A DNA stretch of 64,000 nucleotides from Pleurostoma richardsiae (GCA_030052745.1 JANBVO010000008.1:310001-374000), one strand, 5' to 3'; shown: positions 48,449-59,832, counted from the first letter of the stretch. The notes: generated by a model not told the origin, from the sequence alone. A program made the numbers and translations.

Positions 48449-51400
48449 TCACAGCTCCTCACTCCCCTCAACAGGGGGACACGTGCAGAACAGGTTCGTA
48501 TCCCCAAAAGCATCATCCACCCTCGCCACCGACGGCCACATCTTCTTCTCCCGCAGCCACGGCAGCGGATACGCCGCCTCCTCGCGCGAGTACGGCCGGT
48601 CCCACCCCGGCGCCAGCAGGTCCTGCACCGGGTGCGGCGCGTTCTTCAGCAGGTTGCCCTCCCGCGGCGCCCTCCCGGCCTCCACGTCCGCGACCTCCCG
48701 CCGGATCTGGATCATCGCCTCGCAGAAGCGGTCCAGCTCCGCGCGCGACTCCGACTCCGTCGGCTCGACCATCAGCGTGCCCGCCACCGGCCAGCTCATC
48801 GTCGGCGCGTGGAACCCGTAGTCCTGCAGCCGCTTGGCCACGTCCGCCGCCTCGACGCCCGCGCTCTCCCGCAGCGGCCGCAGGTCCAGGATGAACTCGT
48901 GCGCGCACCGCCCGCGGTCGTTGGTGTAGGCCACGCGGTAGTGCGGCCGCAGCCGCGACATGACGTAGTTGGCGTTGAGCAGCGCGGCGCCCGTCTGCCG
49001 CGCCAGGCCGGCGCCGCCCATCAGCTGCATGTAGGCGTGGCTGATGGGCAGGATGGAGGCGCTGCCCCAGGGGGCGGCGCTGACGGGGGCTACGGCGGTT
49101 GTTGCGCGGTCGGGGCTGCCTCCTTGTGGGTCGGCGGCCGGGTGCCCGGGGAGATAGGGGGCCAGGTGGCTCTTCACCGCGATGGGACCGACGCCCGGCC
49201 CGCCGCCGCCGTGGGGGATGCAGAAGGTCTTGTGCAGGTTGAGGTGGCACACGTCTGCGCCGATGTCACCCGGGCTGCAGAGGCCGATCTGCGCGTTGAG
49301 ATTCGCACCGTCCATGTACACCAACCCGCCGTGCTGATGGACGAGGTCGCACACCTTCCTGATCTCTGGCTCGAAGACCCCGAATGTGCTCGGGTAGGTG
49401 ACCATAATGGCCGCCAGCTCGTCCGCGTGCTTCTCGCACTTCTGCTCCAGATCCGCAATATCAAGGTTCCCAGTCTTTGGATCGCACTGCACGGGTACAA
49501 CCTTCATCCCGGCCATAGCCGCGCTGGCGGGGTTTGTCCCGTGCGCGGAGACGGGGATAAGGCAGACCTTTCGGCGGTCGTCACCGTCCCTGCCAGCATG
49601 GTACTTCCTGATGACGCGCAGGCCGGCGAACTCACCCTGGGCACCCGAGTTGGGCTGCAGGCTGACGTCGTCCATGCCCGTAACGGCCGCCAGGTTCTTG
49701 CTTAGGGACCGGATGAGGACCTGATACCCGGGCGCCTGATCGACGGGGGCGAACGGGTGGATGTTGGCAAAGCCGGGGTTAGAGAGGGGTAGCATCTCTG
49801 TGGTGGCGTTGAGCTTCATGGTGCAGGAGCCCAAGGGGATCATGGAATGTACTAAGGAAAGGTCCTTGGACTGCAGGTGGTAGATGTAGCGTAGCATTTC
49901 GGTTTCTGAGTGGTACTGGTTGAAGACGGGCTGTTCGAGGAACGGGGTGGCGCGCTTGAGATTCAGAGGAACGATACTATTCAGGGTGAAATCCTCCTTG
50001 GGCCCAATGGCAGCGTTGAACTCCTCCTCGGAGACTCCGAAGCACCTCAGGAGCAATCTGAGACTATCAAATGAGACGCCTTCGTGCAGCGAGAAACCCA
50101 GCTTGTCGTCACTTATCTGCCGCAAGTTGATATTCAGAAGCGAGGCTTTCTCATGAGCGTGTGTCACAGCTTCAGGAGAGCCTCGTAAGGCGATGGTGTC
50201 GAACAAGACCAAGCCGTCCTCTCCAACACCTTTCGTGGCCAGCTGGAACTCGTCTCTCTGAAGGATAAGACGTTGAGCGAGCCTGGTCTTGCTCGCAATA
50301 TCGTCCGCAATACTCTTCAGGCCGTACGGCCCATGGTACATAGCATAGAAGGCGCTCATATTAGCTAGTAGTGCCTGGGCTGTGCAAATGTTGCTCGTTG
50401 CCTTTTCTCGCCGGATATGCTGCTCCCGCGTTTGCAAGGCCAAGCGGAGGGCCCGCTTCCCGAGGCGGTCTTTGGAGACGCCGATGAGGCGGCCAGGCAT
50501 CTTGCGCTTGTATTTGTCGGCACAGGCGAAGAAACCCGCGTGCGGACCCCCGTAGCCCAGGGGCACGCCCAGCCGCTGCGTGCTGCCGAGGGCGATGTCC
50601 GCACCGAACTCGCCGGGTGGCTTGAGCCTCGTCAGGGCCAGGAGGTCTGTGGCGACGCACAAAAGACCCTTCTGTGAGTGGACGAGGTCTGCGAGGCCCT
50701 GAAAGTCGAAGACCCCGCCGTACGTGTCCGGGTACTGGATGAGGACGCCGATGAGGCCCTCCTGGTTGTCTCGAACCAGCTTGCCATCCTCCGCGAGAAC
50801 GTCGCCGACCACAATATTGATACCAAACCCCTGTGCCCGGGATTCCAAGACGGCGACCGTCTGAGGATGGCAATCCTGCGACACCACAAAGGTCTTGCAC
50901 GAGGCCTTAGCGGGTGCATTGCTCATTGCCATAGTCATGGCTTCGGCGGCGGCAGTCGCCTCGTCCAGGACGGAAGCATTGGCAATGTCGAGCCCCGTCA
51001 TCTCCGTCACTAGGGTCTGGAAGTTGAGCAGCGACTCGAGTCTACCCTGGCTGATCTCGGCCTGGTACGGAGTGTAGCTCGTGTACCAGGCCGGGTTCTC
51101 GAGCACATTTCGCTGGATGACCTGGGGCACGAGCGTCCCGTAGTATCCGCACCCGATGAAGGACTCAGCCTGCGTGTTTAGAGCGGCCAGCTTGCTCATC
51201 TTGTCCTGGATGAAGTGCTCCGGGCGGCCCTCAGCCTGGAGGGGAGCCGGGCCAGTCACCGCATCCCACTGCTCGACTAGATCCAGCTCGGTGCTCTGGC
51301 GGCGGACCCCCGGTGGGATTGTCTGTTGGAGGAACTCCTCCATGGAGCTGGCTGGTGGATCGAGGGCCTTGAGCATCTCTTCAAGCTCCTCGGGCTCGCT

Positions 51401-51616
51401 GCCGATGTGCCTCCGGGAGAAGCTCTCATGGTTGTACAAGCGAAGCTGATTGCTAACATGATGATGGCGTCGAGCAACGGGTGTAGTCATCCATGCCCTG
51501 GCTGCATGAGAAAGATGTAGGCCCTCGACGGTGCCTGGGCGAGTTTGAGCAGAACCCTGCAAAACTTGCCTGCACAGCCGCTGTGGCAGGCGTCGTGCCC
51601 GTGACGCGGATAGCAT
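48449..51616 (-). CDS. GCV2: Glycine dehydrogenase (decarboxylating), P protein, mitochondrial
   Basis: PLP enzyme that decarboxylates glycine and loads the aminomethyl group onto the H protein. One intronless frame of 1055 residues, normal for the fused eukaryotic alpha2-type P protein. The leader is Arg/Ser-rich (MLSASRARRLPQRLCRQVL), consistent with matrix import. The N-terminal half starts FSRRHIGSEPEELEEML and includes GCGYYGTLVPQVI. The catalytic half has PLP lysine K796 in NLHKTFCIPHGGGGPG, preceded by YMDGANLNAQIGL. The glycine-rich loop and the C-terminal VEPTESES region are intact. A Pro/Thr/Ala stretch (about residues 835-850) after the lysine region looks like a lineage-specific insertion. 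The gene is convergent with the H protein, a direct partner. Confidence 0.96.
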   Translation of the reverse strand: MLSASRARRLPQRLCRQVLQGSAQTRPGTVEGLHLSHAARAWMTTPVARRHHHVSNQLRLYNHESFSRRHIGSEPEELEEMLKALDPPASSMEEFLQQTIPPGVRRQSTELDLVEQWDAVTGPAPLQAEGRPEHFIQDKMSKLAALNTQAESFIGCGYYGTLVPQVIQRNVLENPAWYTSYTPYQAEISQGRLESLLNFQTLVTEMTGLDIANASVLDEATAAAEAMTMAMSNAPAKASCKTFVVSQDCHPQTVAVLESRAQGFGINIVVGDVLAEDGKLVRDNQEGLIGVLIQYPDTYGGVFDFQGLADLVHSQKGLLCVATDLLALTRLKPPGEFGADIALGSTQRLGVPLGYGGPHAGFFACADKYKRKMPGRLIGVSKDRLGKRALRLALQTREQHIRREKATSNICTAQALLANMSAFYAMYHGPYGLKSIADDIASKTRLAQRLILQRDEFQLATKGVGEDGLVLFDTIALRGSPEAVTHAHEKASLLNINLRQISDDKLGFSLHEGVSFDSLRLLLRCFGVSEEEFNAAIGPKEDFTLNSIVPLNLKRATPFLEQPVFNQYHSETEMLRYIYHLQSKDLSLVHSMIPLGSCTMKLNATTEMLPLSNPGFANIHPFAPVDQAPGYQVLIRSLSKNLAAVTGMDDVSLQPNSGAQGEFAGLRVIRKYHAGRDGDDRRKVCLIPVSAHGTNPASAAMAGMKVVPVQCDPKTGNLDIADLEQKCEKHADELAAIMVTYPSTFGVFEPEIRKVCDLVHQHGGLVYMDGANLNAQIGLCSPGDIGADVCHLNLHKTFCIPHGGGGPGVGPIAVKSHLAPYLPGHPAADPQGGSPDRATTAVAPVSAAPWGSASILPISHAYMQLMGGAGLARQTGAALLNANYVMSRLRPHYRVAYTNDRGRCAHEFILDLRPLRESAGVEAADVAKRLQDYGFHAPTMSWPVAGTLMVEPTESESRAELDRFCEAMIQIRREVADVEAGRAPREGNLLKNAPHPVQDLLAPGWDRPYSREEAAYPLPWLREKKMWPSVARVDDAFGDTNLFCTCPPVEGSEEL

Positions 51617-52466
51617 GTTGCTAAACCCCTTATATACTAAGCGTCGGCTGAGAGCCGAGAGGCAGGCACTGTTGGGTGGTACTGGAAAGGGACTCCAAGA
51701 GTACTGATGGTGATATTGATACGCAAAGTATATGCTGCACCCCCAGATTTCTCTCCAGATTCAACAGAACGTCGTAGACGTGAGTGCAGCCCAGGGTCTG
51801 GTAAGAGCAGCAGCGGCCGAGCTCCTCCGATCTATACGGACACACCCCGTCTCCTTTTGGACTACGTGATTCACTGAGTCAAGGATCCACTGAGGAGGCG
51901 GGCTTATCGGTGTAAGCCCCGAGACTAAGTGGAGTCTATTCCAGTCTCGCATACTGTACGGAATACTCCGCTCTGTCGAGTAAGGTCGTAACTCGTAAGG
52001 AATGGCAGTATGTCGACTGCAAGGGGTCTTTGGCGCATCCATCTACCTAGACTGGGTGCTTGGTCGACAGCCACTATTGTAGCTACCCTGAAAATTCCTA
52101 TTGGTATACTGTAGAGACCCAGATTCCGAAGTGAATCGACGAGGTAAAGCCCCGGGCTAGATGTGATCTAGAGTACAGTCTTGGAGAAGTCCCCTCAACA
52201 GAAAACGCTTGACCTGCCTTAAAATAACATGTAATTAGGAAAGGGAAGCAGTCTGTGACTGCCCCTGTCGAGATACCGCCTCCTAGGAGACGATTGTGAC
52301 TACGGGACACCACCTAGGTCTTGTGGACTACCTTCAAGAACTTATTCCAGTCAGTTTCAGTTGAAAAAGCCCTGTTGTTACGGTAGGAGATATCGAAAAG
52401 CTTGAAGCAGGGGTAGTTTCTTTCGAGTATTTACAGATTGAATTTATAGTTGAGATGGTAGGCTAA
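51617..52466. other. Intergenic region
   Basis: About 0.85 kb upstream of the P-protein gene and downstream of the amidohydrolase. No gene is supported. Confidence 0.45.
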
Positions 52467-53906
52467 TCACGCTTTGGTCTTTCCGAAAGTCGCCCTGTGT
52501 TCAGCCCACATCTCGTCCCGGAGCGACTTGTCCTGCAAGATCTCCAGACCAGTGGCGGCCAACACCTTTCCAAAGCGGAGAGCAGCGTCAAAGCCGGCTG
52601 GCGATGCAGCCGCTTTTTGAAATCCTGGGTTATGAGGTCCAACTCCTGGAACCTCCACTGGAATCGAAAAGCTTGGGTGAAGAGCGGGAAGCTCGTACCC
52701 GACATTGCCTGTTAAAATACGAGGTTAGTCCACGTGTTCCGTAATGCTTCTTAACCCTTTAAGCCGGGGGGATGGATAACGAACCCTGATCGGTTGAGCC
52801 ACCACTGACTGTGGGGGAAGTCCGCATGTATGACTGCCCCTGCGATGCCGCCATCTGCTCAAAACGTGTCGCAATCGCGTTGCTGCACTGTAAATCTTTG
52901 TAGGTGTTGGCCCTAGTCGACAGAAAGAAAGAGATTGTTAGTCTCTGGCTCTACCATGTGTTTGATGCTCCTCCAGCTGAACATACCAGTCAAACCCCAC
53001 AGTGCACCCGGTAGCCGTGGCTGCACCCTCACAGCATGCGACTAGCTTCCGGCAGGTCTCTTGTAGCTCTGCGTCCGTCTCGGCCCGGATGTAGATGAGC
53101 ATCTCTGTCAGGTGAGGGATGATGTTGGGACGGTCCCCGCCGTTGGAGATGATGGCGTGGATGCGCTGGTTGGGCGGTGTCTGCTGTCGAAGCATCGACA
53201 AGTTATTGTACGTGGCGACTGCCGCATCCAGCGCGTTCTTACCCTTCCAGGGAGCGTCGCCAGCATGGGCGTTGAGGCCTCTAAAGGTCACTTTCGTGGA
53301 CGCCCGGGCCATGCACCGCATGAGCACGATGCCGTCCAGGTTCTCCGAGGAGGGCGCCGGGTGGCCCATCAAGCAGGCGTCGACTCCCTTGTAAGCCCCG
53401 GCGTTCAGGAGGTCGATCTTGCCGCCGCCGTCTTCCTCTGCGGGCGTGCCGAGGAGTCTCACACGGCCTTCGATACCGCCCTCTGCGAGAGCATCTGCCG
53501 TGGCAAGGAAGGCGGCAAGTGACGACGTTGAGATGAGGTTGTGGCCGCAGGCGTGGCCGATCTCGGGCAGTGCGTCGTACTCGGCATTATAGGTGATGAC
53601 GGCGCCACCATGCCCGGACTCGACCTCGAAGGCGGTTTTCAGTCCGTATGCATGGCGTGTGACCTTGTACTCCAGCTCTGAGAGGATGGTGCAGAACGTG
53701 TCATGAGCGTGAAACTCCTGGAAGGAAAGCTCGGGGTGGGTATGGATCTGTCCATATCCAACAATACGTCAGCACCGCTCTGGCACAATTTAGGTAATAC
53801 CTCGCAAGCTTACCTCTCTGTTTAGTCTCTCCAGTGTGTCTCTGTGCTTCTCGAACGACTGAGCCAGCTGTTCGTGCACAGGGAAAGATGTAGGTAGGGA
53901 GCCCAT
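52467..53906 (-). CDS. M20 family amidohydrolase (PM20D2/aminoacylase-1-like)
   Basis: Four exons (53906-53814, 53747-52987, 52912-52785, 52708-52467) join in phase to give 407 residues; introns are 66, 74 and 76 bp with good consensus sites. The start MGSLPTSFPVHEQ has no signal peptide, so it is likely cytosolic. Metal and catalytic motifs are in order: IHTHPELSFQEF, EYDALPEIGHACGHNLI (the CGHN signature), GTPAEEDGGGKIDL (catalytic Glu pair), and a terminal GPHNPGFQKAAA. The pattern matches the M20D peptidase group that includes N-acyl amino acid and dipeptide hydrolases such as PM20D2. The substrate cannot be read from the sequence. It is divergent from a Zn2Cys6 regulator and close to a Dal5-like transporter, suggesting use of a peptide or N-acyl/ureido compound. 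Confidence 0.88.
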
Positions 53907-54611
53907 ATTTGTTAATAGGAGCAACAACTAGCAAGTTGCAATATGATACTGCTGAAATGGAGCTTCTCAGAATATTTCAACGTCGAATTTACGCCATCCA
54001 CGAAGATAGGTAAGAACTACAGCATAATCTTTTATATCGGCCAGGAGCATACACACGGGCAGAAACCATGGTGGACCTAAGGGACGGGGTAACCGATTTG
54101 CTTCCGTAAAAAAGGTCTGATAAGCTGAGAACCAACATAGCTCATGTGTGGAAGGGTCTTCCTCGAGATCCTTCTACCCGCCTGCTTCTAGTCTCCTCCT
54201 CCCATGTGCAGTACGTTTGTAGATGGATTCTGGTGTGAGTGATTTACAAGCCGCTATAGCTTCAACTTACGATTGCCGATTTGCCCCAGAGATAAGCCCT
54301 ATCAGCTGGTCCCCAAGTCGGCAACAGCGAAGCCAATAGAAATCAGCGTCTCGCCTTAGGGCCAGCCAATCGGGCTCCCGGGGTGCTATTAAAGCGGCAT
54401 CCCCGCGACTGCCAGGGACCCTGCGATTTCGCCTCCTCCATAATCTCCATAGGGTTGCAAGCGGCACATATTGAGGATTGAGTTCTCACTGCTCAGCCGC
54501 CCGCCTCAGCATGCCGACTCGCCAGCTCGCTTACGCTAGTGCCTATTCCGACACCTAGAGAGCTCGAGTGACTTCGGAGAGGAGTATCAAATATCAAATA
54601 TCAATCACACC
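53907..54611. promoter_or_regulatory. Divergent promoter region, amidohydrolase / Zn2Cys6 regulator
   Basis: About 0.7 kb between divergently transcribed genes. No specific binding site was identified. A TCAAATATCAAATATCAAT tandem stretch lies just before the regulator start (54585-54604). Confidence 0.4.
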
Positions 54612-56370
54612 ATGTCGGGGCGCACCGCGCCACGCTCCAGAACGGGTAAGAAAGGGGGGGGGGGGGGGGGACGCGACGCAGGAGTGGTGACATGTCCAAT
54701 GTTCTCGCCGCAAGCGCTGATTCATAGCCAGGCTGTTCCACATGCCGCACCCGCAAGGTCAAGTGCGACGAAGAGCGCCCCTGCTGTTCGCGATGCCGGA
54801 GCGCCCAGCTGAGCTGCGACTGGGTCCGCCCCCCGCGGCGGCAGCGCCCGAAGCCGGCCAAGCCCGACAGGCTCGCGGCGCTGCAGGTCGTCCAGCAGCG
54901 CCGGGTGCTGCTACCGCGGGACGCCTTCGGGCTCTCCACCAGCCAGCAGCTGCGCAACTCGCTCCGCCTGAGCAGCATGGACCGCGAGTACCTCGTCTAC
55001 TTCCCCAACACCATCGTGGTGGCGTGGGTGGGCAAGCCGTGGAAGTGGGGGCTCCTGCGCTATCTCTACAGCAGCGTCGCCTCCGAGTCGCCCGTGGTGA
55101 TGAGGCTGATGCTGGCGCTTTCGGCTAGCGAGCTGGAGACCCGGAGGTCGATGGACCCGGATCGGATCCGCTGGTCGCTCCCGTGCCAGCCGGGGACCGG
55201 GGTGGCCCACTACAGCGCCGCGCTCCGGGAGTTCAGGTCCGAGCTGGAGCGCTCGCGGCGGCAGCCACTGTCCCAGGAGAAGCTCGATGAGATCATCGCG
55301 GCCTTCTTCTTCTTGATCTCCTACGAGCATCACTTTGGCGGAGGCTGGTCTGGCCTGAATACTCACCTTTCCGGCATGTATGCCTTCCTGAAGAGCTGTG
55401 GGGTGCTGGGGGACTTGTCTTCTAAGCCGGAGGTGGATATGGCTGTGTCGAGCAAGAATCTCTTACTATACATCATGTAGGTTCTTTCGGATGTAAAGGG
55501 GATAATGCTGTCTTGCTAAGCTGCGGTTTCAGGTACATCGCCCTGAGCCATGCATGGGGCGGCACCGACGAGCGCGAAACGTGGCTGCGCGCCATGGATA
55601 ACGACACCTTCTGCGACTTCATTGATTGCCTCTTCCTGGAGAGTCGAGACACAAACTCCATCATATTCCGCGGCGAGTATCCGACAGAAGAGCTGGCAGA
55701 TGACATTTCTGTCTACCATCCCCTGGACTTCTTCCACGAATGCAGCAAGTTGAAGCACAGGCTTTTGTCCTATATTAGAGACGTCAAGGACGGAAAGGAG
55801 CCTGAGACGTCAACGAAGTTCTTACTGAGCGAACTGAAGAGGATAGGCAAGGTAAGATGGCAACTACTCTCAACAAATATCTAAACCCATCGCTTACCCG
55901 AGTAGCGTTTCCGCAATCTCGTCATGCTCGGCCAGCGAGAGGATCCGCCAATACGCCTGAGAGAATTGCAGACTATCTACTCTGTCGTGGGCGAATATCA
56001 CGCATTGGAGATCGTATGCCACAGGGCCATCTGCATTCCGCAGGCGGGTGGAAGGAGGCCGGCGTGCCACCGAGACGCATTGGCCAATGTACTCGGCGTC
56101 TGCCGGAAAATGATGAAGAGGAACCCTCGCGTAATGGTGAGACTCATCTGGCCGCTGGTTGTGGCTGCAGAGTCAGTAGACGACGCCGATGATAAGAGGT
56201 GGATACAAGAGACAGTTGAGACTGTTCGCCGAGACACGGGCAGCTCTTCCTGGTTGGCTGAGGGGCTCGACGACATCTGGGCGTCGCCGGCGTGTCCTCA
56301 GCAACTCACAGGAAGCCTCTCGCCTCGAATTCCGAGAGCCGGTACTATCTCCGCTATCTCTGATGTCTGA
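54612..56370 (+). CDS. Zn2Cys6 transcription factor
   Basis: Four exons (54612-54645, 54732-55476, 55533-55851, 55906-56370) join in phase to give 520 residues. The tiny first exon encodes MSGRTAPRSRT; the splice rebuilds the binuclear cluster, with six cysteines in CSTCRTRKVKC, CCSRC and a final C at C-x2-C-x6-C-x6-C-x2-C-x6-C spacing. A basic linker (RPPRRQRPKPAKP) follows. The remainder is the alpha-helical middle region common in fungal regulators, with WKWGLLRYLYSS and HHFGGGWSGLNTHLSGMYAF. Without splicing the zinc cluster is not in any single frame. Intron 1 contains a 17-base G run. Placed between an amidohydrolase and an MFS transporter, it is a plausible pathway-specific regulator; that role is inferred. 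Confidence 0.9.
54654..54670 (+). repeat. Poly-G tract in intron 1 of the Zn2Cys6 gene
   Basis: Seventeen consecutive G residues close to the splice donor at 54646. Such runs are prone to slippage and to sequencing length error. Because the tract is intronic, length variation would not shift the frame. Confidence 0.9.
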
Positions 56371-56578
56371 CATGCGGCGTATCCGTGTGTAGATGCCGTC
56401 CTGATATCAGGCGATGGCACAGGGGTCTAGCCCCGCGTTCAGCTCACCGCGCGGTCTCAGAGATAGGGATTATTTCAGCGTCACGGTGACGACGGGAAGT
56501 CCGGCTGCGCGGGACCCTAATGTAGGGCCATGTAGGGCTATGCAATACATAATATCGATTTGAGCGCCAAGCGTTATC

Positions 56579-56869
56579 TTATCTGGCGAGGCTTCTTTCG
56601 AGATCGTACAGATTTTGCCGATCCAGCCAATCAGACACAACGGTTAGACTCCTCGCCTGTTCCGTGAGTGGCTCTTCTACTGGCGATGCGAAAGTTAGTT
56701 GCACAACCCCAGGACCGGGCTGTGAGCTAAGGACTGACATCCACTGATAAGGGAGTGGAGATGGTTCGAGGCGAAGACCGCCCGCGTAGTCCCAGCATGT
56801 CGTGGCAATCCTCTGTACGGCAGTTTCGAGATCCTTAAAAGACATCACCATGCGACACAAGGGCAACAT
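56579..56869 (-). CDS. Possible 96-residue protein
   Basis: An ATG-to-TAA frame between the Zn2Cys6 gene and the symporter, divergent from the latter with about 100 bp between starts. The peptide (MLPLCRMVMSFKDLETAVQR...) has balanced composition with helical ends and no signal peptide or repeat. I recognise no family. Codon use is not strongly biased, so chance remains possible. Confidence 0.35.
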   Translation of the reverse strand: MLPLCRMVMSFKDLETAVQRIATTCWDYAGGLRLEPSPLPYQWMSVLSSQPGPGVVQLTFASPVEEPLTEQARSLTVVSDWLDRQNLYDLERSLAR

Positions 56870-56966
56870 GGTTTGGATTCAACCAGACCCTGCTCGACTC
56901 ATCTCAACTTAACTTCTCTCTTCTGACTTGCCCATCAACGTACTGGGCCTCGCAGACTACGCGGCC

Positions 56967-59138
56967 ATGAAGAAAGACATGGGCAAGACTTCGTTAGAAA
57001 TTGCCGACGTGGCGGAAGGCGACGTCCACGAATTGCGGAGCAAATCAACACCTGGTTTTGTGTCTGCAGTGGATGAGGAAAGCCAGACATGGGGCAAGAG
57101 GCTCCTCCGGAAAATCGACTGGCAGTAAGAACACACTCCGACGGAGAAGAAGTAGAGGAAGAATGTGCAACCCTGAAGAGTAGATGCTGATGATGTGTGA
57201 AAGTCTGCTGCCGTTGATGTGCACGTCATACATGATCCAGTTTCTGGACAAGCAAACCCTAGCTCAGGCGTCCATCATGGGATTCATCCAAGACTTGGTG
57301 CGGTTTCCTCCCCCTACCGGAGACAAGGAATGAGAGAAAGACACAATGCTGACTGGTTTCCCTTGTCAATGCAGAACCTCACTGGCAATGAGTTCTCGTG
57401 GTGCGGCTCGATGTTCTACTTTGGTTACCTGGCCTTCTCCTACCCGGCGTCGCTCCTCATGGTGCGATGCCCGATCGGCAAATACCTAGCCGTGAACTTG
57501 TCAGTGCTCCTGTCCCAAATAGATACATTGCCTGGATGGCCGTTTTGTTCATTCGATGTCATTTGCTGATATCCAATATCGTCTAGTCTCATATGGGGTG
57601 TCATTCTCGCCTGCCACGCAGCGACCAAGAGCTTCGCCGGCATGATGCTGGTCCGCTTCTTCCTCGGCGCTGCCGAGTCGTCCGTCTCCCCGGGCTTCAG
57701 CTTGATCACCGGCATGTGGTATCGACGCGAGGAACAGCCTCTGCGCCACGGTTTGTGGTTCACCGGCAACTCGGCCGCTACAGCCGTTGGTGGTCTGCTC
57801 GCCTATGCTATCGCACACATCCATGGAGGATTAGCATCTTGGAAGGTGAGTCAAATGCAACTCTGAGACGATAGGGTACGGAAGGAGTTGGAGCTCACGC
57901 AGAGACATCGATGACAGTGGCTCTTCATCATCTACGCGATTATCACCCTCATCTGGGCTGTGTTGCTCTTCATCTTCCTCCCGGACCAGCCGACCTCCGC
58001 TCGGTTCCTGAGCGAGGAGGAGCGCACGAAGGCCGTGGACCGGCTGCGGACGAACCAGGCCGGCGCCGTCACGCACAAAGTCCAGTGGAACCAGGTCTGG
58101 GAAGCACTGTCGGACTACAAGATCTGGATCTTGTTCTTCTATCAGATCGCGAACAACATCCCCAACGGAGGGCTTACCACCGTAAGTTGCGAAAGCACTC
58201 GACAGTTTGTTTTCATGCCAGCGGAGCTAACTCCTGATTACCCATCATGCAGTTTAGCTCCCTCGTTATGGCTGGTTTTGGCTTCACCACGCTTCAAGTA
58301 TACCTTCTCTCGATGCCGACGGGCGTGATACACGCGTTCTTTGCTGTTGGAAGGTAAGGACCTAGAAGCTTCATTCGGAGCAGTCCAGAATAAGGACATG
58401 GCGGAAACACCCTTTTGAGGAATCTTGAGCTGACAAATTACAAAGTACCTTCCTGGCTGGCAGATTCCCTACGTGTCGCTGTCTGCTTGTAGCTGGCTGC
58501 ACCTTCGTTGCGTAAGTCTCATACTGACTGTTCCAATCTAACACGCCAACCCAGACCAAGCTGACCTGGATGTGTTTCTGTCTTTCCTTGCAGGCTCATC
58601 GGATGCGTCATCATCTACACAACCGATAACCAGGGCGCCCGCCTCTTCGGCTACTTCATCTTCGTCGCCTATGCGGCCGGTATCCCACTGACACTGTCCC
58701 TTGTGTCCTCGAACGTGGCTGGCTTCACCAAGAAGGCGACCGTCGGGGCCATGATGTTCATCGCCTATTGCGTGGGCAATATCATTGGTCCCTTTCTATT
58801 TTTCAGCAGGGAGGCGCCGAAGTATAAGGTATGGACTATACTCTCGGTCTGAGTCGTTCTTCTATACTATCCTTTGAATTCTCGTTTGAGCTGACACACT
58901 CCTTCTCTTATAGAGCGGCTTCTTGTCTCTCATCGTGTGCTTCGCCGTCGCCATTGCCCTCATCCTGACTTTAGCTATGTGCTGGCGCTGGGAGAACGTC
59001 CGGCGCGATCGAGAATACGGGTTGCCAGTGCTGGATGGCAGTGCAGCGGCCGGAACTGGTGACGAAAAGGAAGCTGCGCCAGAGCAGTTTGAGGACCTGA
59101 CCGATGTTGGAAACCATAACTTCCGTTATGTATACTAG
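56967..59138 (+). CDS. MFS transporter, anion:cation symporter family (Dal5-like)
   Basis: Nine exons and eight short introns give a phase-consistent 508-residue protein: 56967-57124, 57204-57297, 57375-57499, 57587-57845, 57918-58181, 58253-58353, 58446-58511, 58594-58828, 58914-59138. The acidic cytosolic N-terminus leads into LLPLMCTSYMIQFLDKQTL (TM1). The family's early TM blocks follow: FSWCGSMFYFGYLAFSYPASLLM, RFFLGAAESSVSPGF, MWYRREEQPLRHGLWF. The mid-loop starts FLPDQPTSARFLSEEER. The C-terminal half ends FRYVY, a terminus common in this family. About twelve membrane spans are expected in the plasma membrane. Relatives carry allantoate, ureidosuccinate, dipeptides or vitamins; the substrate here is unknown. 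It is the most intron-rich gene in the window. Confidence 0.9.
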
Positions 59139-59832
59139 GTCGGGTTTGGGGTAGCATTGCCACAAAGATTTGGGCGTACCTCTGGAGACTGGAATGGACG
59201 ACAAAAAGGGACTCCCACCTTGCTTTTCATACGGTTGTTAACCATGGGAGCTGTTGTTATAAGATCAGCGACACCTGAAGGCCACGACTTGCATTTTGTC
59301 ATACAGTAATGCAAATCAAAAAGCGTTTTGAGCGTTACCGCAAGTTCTTCGTTCCCAGACCATATTACAAGTGATTTGATGGTTATCTATTACCCGTAGC
59401 CTCCAGGCTCACTACTCGCTCTCCATCCTTGACCATCTATCCAACCAAGTCCTGGATGGAACACGGAATCTTCTCGTAGCAGGTTCTATCCTGATCGTCC
59501 ACCCCACCACCATTCCAGCTCAGGCCACTCCACGAATACCCCACTCGTCTGTGTAGGGGAGTACAAACCCTCTCATAATGTATCATTGGCTCTGAGTTTT
59601 GTGAGTGGCATCCCCTGATGTCGGCGACTGCTTTCGGCGAGCGTTTTCGGCGAGCCTATGGTTCGCGCAGCCCAGAGTACGTCGACGGCTGTCTTGAGCA
59701 GCATTCTGACTTCTCCGGAGATGCTGCTTGGCGACAGTACCATGGAGAAGAGTACGTGTCGATCATACAGATCGCGCGGACAACTTGTATCGCATGGTCT
59801 TCATTATCGTTCTCGGCCACAGCATGTCGGCC
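59139..59832. other. Intergenic region between convergent transporters
   Basis: About 0.7 kb carrying two 3' ends. No gene is supported. Confidence 0.5.
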
